From: GH45 sp046704385
GTDB taxonomy: Bacteria > Bacteroidota > Bacteroidia > Bacteroidales > SZUA-534
Assembly (NCBI GenBank): GCA_046704385.1
Contig: JBJKSB010000030.1
Span: forward strand, 1-30,173
DNA: 30,173 bases
Reading direction: 5' to 3'
Shown piece after piece: positions 25,605 through 30,173 of the stretch. The notes under the pieces were generated by a model. That model did not search any database. It was not told where the DNA came from and was given only the letters and a program-made list of their open reading frames with translations. Positions within the stretch are counted from its first letter, which is position 1; each line of letters starts with the position of its first letter. Both the position numbers and the translations under genes were made by a program.

Positions 25605-27245
25605 ATGAATGATCTGGATAAATCCATATCTGATTTTAAGGTTTCAGATAAATTATTGGACAGCTTAAATATTTTATTGATATATCCCCCCGTAAGGCTG
25701 ACGCAGCATCCCCTATATCCTCCTTATGGATTGCTTAATATAGCTGCTGTACTCAGAGAAGCTGGGGCAAATGTTGAAATATTGGATTTAAATATGGACC
25801 GGCTTCCCATATCAAAATTGAAAGAAGAACTAAAAAGAAGAAAGTTTGATATAATTGGAACCGGGGGAATGGCTACAGTTTATTATTATATGAAATTTTT
25901 AGCCGGATTTATTAAAAAGGAATATCCTAATGTTCCTATAATTGGTGGAGGTACAGCATGTTCAGGGTCTCCAGATGTTGTTATTGAAAAAACCAAATTT
26001 GATGCAATTGTTTTTGGAGAAGGTGAGCCTGTTATTATAGATTTGGTTTATTCAATTATCAATAATAAAGATTTATCAAATATTCCGGGTATAGCGTATA
26101 AAAACGATAAGGGCGAAATTATTAAAACAAAAGACCGGCCAAGAATGCTTAATCTGGGTGAAATACCTTTACCTGCATATGACCTTATTGATATGGAAAA
26201 ATATATTTCTAATGCTTTCATATATAAAAATCAAAAAAATAATGTAATCGAGGCAAGAATTAAAGCGCTGAATTTAGATAAAACCAAAGCTTACAGGCCA
26301 ATAATGATTTTTGCAAAAAGGGGATGCCCTTTTGAATGTACATTTTGCTATCGCAATTTTGGTCGTAAGGTAATCAGCCTGTCGGTTCAAAATATTTTGG
26401 ACCATATGACTTTTTTAGAGGAAAAATATAACTCCATAAATTTTGTGTTTGGCGATGAAACCTTCAATGTCGATAAGCACTGGGTAATAGAATTGTGCGA
26501 CCGGCTTATTGCTGAAAAAAGAAATTATATTTTAGGTGTGGGTAATGGATTAAGAGCAAATCTGATTGACAATGAGTTAATATCAAAAATGAAAGAAGCC
26601 GGATTTTGTAGCGTGTCTGTTGGTATTGAATCGTTTCATAACCCGACTTTAAAAGAAATGAACAAGAAACAAACTGCTGAAACAATTGCCAATGCTATAA
26701 CCTGTATAAATGAAAACGGATTGCGTTTGATGTCAGCTCAAATGATGTTTGGGTTTTCAAGCGATAGCCGTGAGTCAATGAAAGAAAATATAAGGATGTG
26801 TATGAAACTGAATCTTAAACATCCCAGCTTTTCAGTGCCTTGCCCTTATCCCGGTACTTACCTTTATGAAAAAGCAATCTCAAATAATTATATCGAAGAT
26901 GAAGAGGGGTGGTTAATGGAACTTGCTGACAAGGATATAAGCGACAGGGTAATAAATATGTCAGGTATGTCTGAAAAGGAACTGAAAATGATAATAGCAA
27001 AGGGTAAAAATACGGTAAAGATGTATTTTAAAAGAAAAGAGAAGCCGATTTATGGATCAGTTGTAACAGTTTTTCAGTATTTAGGAAGTTTTTTAAATTT
27101 GGATTTTTATGAAATGTTGGTGACGGTTATTGAAGGAGTCAAGAATTTTGTTACTTATGGAAGATTACCCGGTTCGTTGACAAAGAAAGGTGGCACTAAC
27201 GACAGTTACATAAAAAATGAAGTTATAGCCTACCTTAAAAAATAA
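25605..27245 (+). CDS. B12-binding-domain radical SAM protein
   Basis: This 546-aa class B-type radical SAM protein has an N-terminal cobalamin-binding-like Rossmann domain (about 20-165, with LLIYPPVRLTQHPLYPPYG and FDAIVFGEGEP) followed by a radical SAM barrel with the [4Fe-4S] motif Cys241-x3-Cys245-x2-Cys248 in RGCPFECTFCYRNFG. SVGIES and FGDETF motifs support the barrel. Such enzymes catalyse radical methylations, ring rearrangements or other C-C chemistry; no substrate can be assigned. The C-terminal 90 residues have hydrophobic segments and may contact membrane or partner. The tautomerase-like gene starts 5 bp after its stop, so they almost certainly share a transcript. The gene is more AT-rich than the hydrolase genes, which may hint at transfer. 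The 283-bp gap upstream shows the OMP terminator and no clear promoter. Confidence 0.88.
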   Translation: MNDLDKSISDFKVSDKLLDSLNILLIYPPVRLTQHPLYPPYGLLNIAAVLREAGANVEILDLNMDRLPISKLKEELKRRKFDIIGTGGMATVYYYMKFLAGFIKKEYPNVPIIGGGTACSGSPDVVIEKTKFDAIVFGEGEPVIIDLVYSIINNKDLSNIPGIAYKNDKGEIIKTKDRPRMLNLGEIPLPAYDLIDMEKYISNAFIYKNQKNNVIEARIKALNLDKTKAYRPIMIFAKRGCPFECTFCYRNFGRKVISLSVQNILDHMTFLEEKYNSINFVFGDETFNVDKHWVIELCDRLIAEKRNYILGVGNGLRANLIDNELISKMKEAGFCSVSVGIESFHNPTLKEMNKKQTAETIANAITCINENGLRLMSAQMMFGFSSDSRESMKENIRMCMKLNLKHPSFSVPCPYPGTYLYEKAISNNYIEDEEGWLMELADKDISDRVINMSGMSEKELKMIIAKGKNTVKMYFKRKEKPIYGSVVTVFQYLGSFLNLDFYEMLVTVIEGVKNFVTYGRLPGSLTKKGGTNDSYIKNEVIAYLKK

Positions 27246-27250
27246 GAATT

Positions 27251-27640
27251 ATGCCTTTGGTAAAAGTTGAAATATACAAAGAGAAATCATCGGATTACAA
27301 AAAAGGAATATTAGACGGTATTCATAATGCCTTGGTTGATGTATTTAAAATTCCTATGGATGATAGGAATCAAAGAATATATGAATTAGATCAAGAAAAT
27401 TTTGAAAGAAGACCCAATAAAACTGACAACTTTACAATTATTGAAATTGTAGCATTTAAAGGACGAAGTGATAACGCTAAGAAGGAATTGTACAAAGAGA
27501 TTTTTACTAATCTTAAAACCAATCCGGGAATTAATAGCTCCGATATTTTGGTTTATATCACTGAACCAGATTTGATTAACTGGGGAATAAATGGCAAATC
27601 GGGTGATGAAATTGATTTTGGATTTAATATAAATGTATAA
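27251..27640 (+). CDS. Tautomerase-superfamily protein
   Basis: This small protein (129 aa) belongs to the 4-oxalocrotonate tautomerase/MSAD superfamily (Tautomerase_2-like). It begins MPLVKVEIY, so removal of Met leaves the catalytic-type N-terminal Pro. Two beta-alpha-beta halves are seen (about 2-60 and 61-120), and the tail NWGINGKSGDEIDFGF matches the family ending. The expected chemistry is proton transfer or hydration on a keto/enol or halo-acid substrate, with the Pro as base or acid. It is coupled to the upstream radical SAM gene by a 5-bp spacer, which suggests it processes the product or substrate of that enzyme. This is inference; no pathway is recognised. Confidence 0.82.
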   Translation: MPLVKVEIYKEKSSDYKKGILDGIHNALVDVFKIPMDDRNQRIYELDQENFERRPNKTDNFTIIEIVAFKGRSDNAKKELYKEIFTNLKTNPGINSSDILVYITEPDLINWGINGKSGDEIDFGFNINV

Positions 27641-27646
27641 GTCATT

Positions 27647-27749
27647 AACAGAGGCTTAAATGTATTTTTACTCTGTTAGTTCCGGCGCTAACTAAAACAA
27701 ATTTTTTATCCTGAAAATTGCATATTGATTAAATTTTTGCGTTTTCAGG
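27647..27749. terminator. Inverted repeats between convergent tautomerase and acr3 genes
   Basis: AACAGAG/CTCTGTT (27647-27653/27671-27677) lies just after the tautomerase stop. CCTGAAAA/TTTTCAGG (27710-27717/27742-27749) lies just after the acr3 stop on the other strand. Neither has a strong T-run directly after it, so they are weak terminator candidates in the 120-bp convergent gap. Confidence 0.4.
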
Positions 27750-27760
27750 TAGCGTAATGT

Positions 27761-28831
27761 TTAAAAATATTTTCTTTTAAATCTAAATGCCAGGTTCACC
27801 AAGCCGATCATAACCGGAACTTCTACCAGTGGGCCTATTACGGCAGCAAAGGCTTCACCTGAATTCATTCCAAAAATAGCTATGGCAACAGCTATAGCTA
27901 ATTCAAAATTGTTACTTGCGGCTGTAAATGATAATGTGGTTGACTGTTCGTAATTAGCGCCAATTTTTTTGCTTATAACGAATGAAAGAACAAACATCAC
28001 CATGAAATAAATCAATAAAGGAATCGCTATCAAGACAACATCCATAGGAATTTTAATGATATATTCACCTTTTAATGAGAACATTACAACAATGGTGAAC
28101 AATAGCGCAATAAGTGTTATGGGACTGATTTTAGGTATAAATTTGGTATGATACCATGTTTTATCTTTTATCCTGATTAAAGTAAATCGGGTTAAAAAGC
28201 CGGCTATAAAGGGAATTCCCAGGTAAATAAATACACTTTTGGCTATTTGTCCGATAGTTATATTTTCAACGGCATTATTTGTTGGAATTCCGAACCATCG
28301 CGGCAATATTGCGATAAAGAACCATGCATAAACCGAAAAGAACAGCACCTGAAAAATAGAATTGAAGGCAACCAGGCCGGCAGCATATTGCGTATCTCCT
28401 TTAGCCAAATCATTCCATACAATTACCATGGCAATGCACCGGGCTAACCCGATCATTATAATTCCATACATGTAAGGAAGATTTGCATTGTTTACACCCG
28501 GGAAAAGCCTAAAGAAAACTATGGCCAGGGCAAACATTAAAACCGGACCGATAATCCAGTTCTGGATTAGCGATAGTGAAAGGACTTTATAATTTTTAAA
28601 AACATCACCTAATTCTTCATATTTAACTTTTGCTAAAGGGGGATACATCATTAGAATTAAACCAATTGCAATGGGAATATTGGTGGTACTTTCCGGCGAT
28701 GATTTTAACGATTCCCAGAATTTTGCAATCCCGGGGAAAAAATATCCTGATAAAACACCTATAGCCATGGCTAGAAAAATCCATAATGTCAGGTATCGGT
28801 CTAAAAATTTTAAACGTGGTTTTGATGGCAT
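27761..28831 (-). CDS. acr3: ACR3-family arsenite efflux permease
   Basis: This inner-membrane arsenite(-antimonite) exporter of the ACR3 family has 356 aa, normal for the family, with about ten hydrophobic helices. The conserved Cys132 lies in GLARCIAMVIVWNDLAKGD and the conserved Glu in AASNNFELAIAVAI, both needed for transport in characterised ACR3 proteins. It is the last gene of a minus-strand operon behind arsC (79-bp gap). With ArsC it provides arsenate resistance: arsenate is reduced to arsenite and pumped out by proton antiport. The start at 28831 gives a natural N-terminus before the first helix. Confidence 0.95.
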   Translation of the reverse strand: MPSKPRLKFLDRYLTLWIFLAMAIGVLSGYFFPGIAKFWESLKSSPESTTNIPIAIGLILMMYPPLAKVKYEELGDVFKNYKVLSLSLIQNWIIGPVLMFALAIVFFRLFPGVNNANLPYMYGIIMIGLARCIAMVIVWNDLAKGDTQYAAGLVAFNSIFQVLFFSVYAWFFIAILPRWFGIPTNNAVENITIGQIAKSVFIYLGIPFIAGFLTRFTLIRIKDKTWYHTKFIPKISPITLIALLFTIVVMFSLKGEYIIKIPMDVVLIAIPLLIYFMVMFVLSFVISKKIGANYEQSTTLSFTAASNNFELAIAVAIAIFGMNSGEAFAAVIGPLVEVPVMIGLVNLAFRFKRKYF

Positions 28832-28910
28832 ATTATTAGAATTTAATGTAGTGTTAAAAGCCTGTTTTTTATTGTATTATTCTTTTCTATTAATCCTGGA
28901 TTTTCGTCTC

Positions 28911-29336
28911 TCAAAGTTGCGGTTTAATCTGTTCCAGGTAGAGTTTATAAAATCCTTCTTTAATTTCATCACGTACCCGGATAAATTCACTCCAGATAAA
29001 TTCATCGGTTCCGGTGGCATGCGAGGGATCATCGTAGCCCATGTGTAACCTGTGTTTTACTTTCCCCATGAATGCCGGGCAGTTTTCATTGGCCCCACCG
29101 CAAACAGTAATCACATAATCCCATTCTTCACCAAGGTATTTTTCTACCGGGTCGGAAGTATTATGACTGATATCAATACCTGCTTCGGCCATGGCTTTAA
29201 CTGCATTTTGATTTAATTTGCCGGATGCCTCTGTACCTGCAGAACGTACGGTTAGAGTTGAATCAAACGATTGTAAAAAACCGTGGGCCATTTGACTACG
29301 GCAGCTATTGCCGGTGCATAATATTAGAACTTTCAT
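28911..29336 (-). CDS. arsC: Thioredoxin-coupled arsenate reductase (LMW-PTP type)
   Basis: This cytosolic arsenate reductase (141 aa) has the low-molecular-weight phosphatase fold. The P-loop Cys7-x5-Arg13 is in LCTGNSCRS, and the redox pair Cys79/Cys86 in VCGGANENC has the spacing of Cys82/Cys89 of Staphylococcus aureus ArsC, which relays electrons from thioredoxin. A DDPSHATGTDE loop supplies the general-acid Asp. All catalytic Cys are intact, so it should be active and is not a plain tyrosine phosphatase. It starts 5 bp after the stop of the upstream metallochaperone gene and precedes acr3. Confidence 0.95.
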   Translation of the reverse strand: MKVLILCTGNSCRSQMAHGFLQSFDSTLTVRSAGTEASGKLNQNAVKAMAEAGIDISHNTSDPVEKYLGEEWDYVITVCGGANENCPAFMGKVKHRLHMGYDDPSHATGTDEFIWSEFIRVRDEIKEGFYKLYLEQIKPQL

Positions 29337-29341
29337 AACTG

Positions 29342-30010
29342 TTAATTTTCTTTATTTTTAATGCGTTGTACTGTTTTATCGAAATTTTCACGGCAACAAT
29401 TTCCTGCCGGATGCAAAATCTCACATTTTTCAATAGGTGCTGATCGATATTTTGAAACAATTTGTTCCCAGGTGGTTAAACCGTTTTCTTTCACTGCTTT
29501 TTCAATTTGTTCTGTATCAATATTGTTGCAGTAACAAATGATTTTTCTTTCAGTTCCCTCCTTAAACCATAATTCCCTTTTCAATTCTGATTTGTCAACA
29601 GTAAATTTATTTTCGGTATTATAATAAGCAACTGAACATGACGGATTCAGACAAATATAATTTTGGGCTTTCAAATTAATTTTGCTGAGACTTCCCGGTT
29701 TTAAGTTGGATTGAAAAACGCTGTTTGGTACAAGCTGTCCTGGTTTTTCGCAAACCGGACATCTGTTAATATCAACTCGAAATTGGAATGGGTTTTTCTT
29801 CGGTAAATCAACTTTATAATGCCCCTGGTTGATCCTGTTTATCAGGTCTTCTTCTGTCAGTAGGTTTTCATCAATTACAAACTCACCGCTATCAGTTTCG
29901 TGCGAAACCTTTTGTGACTGTAATCCTTTTAAATCAGCTACGAGCCTTTCCACCGAGGCTGAACAACCCGGGCAGGTCATTCCTTTTATTTTTAGTTTAA
30001 TTACTTTCAT
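29342..30010 (-). CDS. HMA plus CopZ-type Fe-S/Zn metallochaperone in ars operon
   Basis: This cysteine-rich 222-aa protein is the first visible gene of the arsenic operon. The N-terminal HMA domain (about 1-68) has Cys13/Cys16 in GMTCPGC. A zinc-binding module follows, with Cys84/Cys87 (RCPVCEK) and Cys120/Cys125 (ICLNPSC), then a BFD-like [2Fe-2S] module with Cys159-x-Cys161 (ICYCNN), Cys196 and Cys205/Cys206. The last two modules match the layout of the Archaeoglobus CopZ N-terminal region, but here HMA comes first. Archaeoglobus CopZ delivers Cu(I) and can reduce Cu(II). In this operon it may instead handle As(III)/Sb(III) or another soft metal. It is separated from arsC by 5 bp. A mercury- or copper-chaperone role cannot be excluded. 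Confidence 0.82.
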   Translation of the reverse strand: MKVIKLKIKGMTCPGCSASVERLVADLKGLQSQKVSHETDSGEFVIDENLLTEEDLINRINQGHYKVDLPKKNPFQFRVDINRCPVCEKPGQLVPNSVFQSNLKPGSLSKINLKAQNYICLNPSCSVAYYNTENKFTVDKSELKRELWFKEGTERKIICYCNNIDTEQIEKAVKENGLTTWEQIVSKYRSAPIEKCEILHPAGNCCRENFDKTVQRIKNKEN

Positions 30011-30026
30011 TTTTTTGTATGGTGTT

Positions 30027-30165
30027 TAATCGGAGTGCGACTTTGACCTCATATCCGTAAGTTATTGTTGAAAAAAGCTGTAAAACTTTAATAATTAAAG
30101 TTTTACAGCCACGGTATTTTCACCTAAATTGGTGTTACTAAACAATACCGACATGAAGATACTAA
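30027..30165 (-). mobile_element. Right copy of terminal inverted repeat (IS-like element end)
   Basis: This is the inverted partner of 1-139 (137 of 139 positions identical, no gaps). Its inner boundary, TAATCGGAGTGC at 30027, lies 16 bp before the start codon of the HMA gene. The body of the element would lie beyond the window's right edge. The insertion has probably replaced or displaced the natural promoter and upstream part of the ars operon. No TAnnTTTG box is seen in the repeat on the operon strand. Confidence 0.55.
30071..30109 (-). terminator. Hairpin plus T-run in right repeat
   Basis: This mirrors 57-95: a 15-bp stem at 30077-30091/30095-30109 followed, on the minus strand, by six T residues (30071-30076). 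It would shield the ars operon from transcripts leaving the element. Confidence 0.55.
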
Positions 30166-30172
30166 AATCTGC
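30095..30172 (-). CDS. Partial 3' end of repeated ORF (possible transposase tail)
   Basis: The frame is open from the window edge to a TAA at 30095-30097. The visible tail starts ADFSIFMSVLF and ends GENTVAVKL, identical over the shared part to the tail at 3-71. This copy shows two more codons than the left one. The family is not recognised. Confidence 0.35.
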   Translation of the reverse strand, partial: ADFSIFMSVLFSNTNLGENTVAVKL

Positions 30173-30173
30173 A

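Noticed and set aside
27671..27692. Possible integron attC-like site (GTTAG...CTAAC)
   Set aside because: The core motifs do not follow the attC layout, and there is no integrase or cassette array nearby.

Overview
The window looks like a chromosomal piece of a Bacteroidota bacterium. The signs are a run of exported glycoside hydrolases with Bacteroidota-type Sec and lipoprotein signals, a hybrid two-component regulator of the HTCS type, TAnnTTTG-like promoter boxes and little Shine-Dalgarno sequence. The order cannot be fixed by eye. Both ends carry the same roughly 139-bp sequence in opposite orientation (1-139 and 30027-30165), each containing the last codons of one repeated ORF and a terminator-like hairpin. 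The window therefore probably stops inside two copies of one repeated, IS-like element.

Region 1 (324-24289) is a polysaccharide utilization locus whose enzyme set fits acetylated, fucosylated xyloglucan. In order on the + strand it holds a GH2 beta-galactosidase-like enzyme, a GH31 alpha-xylosidase-like lipoprotein with a PA14 insert, a GH95 alpha-L-fucosidase, an SGNH esterase with a Tat-type leader, a LacZ-type GH2 beta-galactosidase, a GH9 endoglucanase lipoprotein, a YicI-like GH31 alpha-xylosidase and a GH3 beta-glucosidase/xylosidase. Read as a pathway, GH9 cuts the glucan backbone, the esterase removes acetyl groups, GH95 removes fucose, GH2 galactose, GH31 xylose and GH3 the remaining glucose. 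The substrate is inferred from the combination, not proven. On the opposite strand, convergent with the enzymes, lies a complete HTCS sensor-regulator. No SusC, SusD, surface glycan-binding protein or GH5/GH74 endo-xyloglucanase is present. The long gaps between genes are filled with palindromic REP-like repeats of at least two families.

Region 2 (24290-27640) is visibly more AT-rich. It holds a small outer-membrane beta-barrel protein with its own promoter and terminator, then a tight two-gene unit: a cobalamin-binding-fold radical SAM enzyme followed 5 bp later by a tautomerase-superfamily protein with an N-terminal Pro. The function of this pair is unknown.

Region 3 (27761-30010, minus strand) is an arsenic-resistance operon: a cysteine-rich HMA/CopZ-like metallochaperone, a thioredoxin-type arsenate reductase (ArsC) and an ACR3 arsenite efflux pump. 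No ArsR is visible, and the right-hand repeat ends only 16 bp upstream of the first start codon. I see no tRNA, rRNA or CRISPR array.
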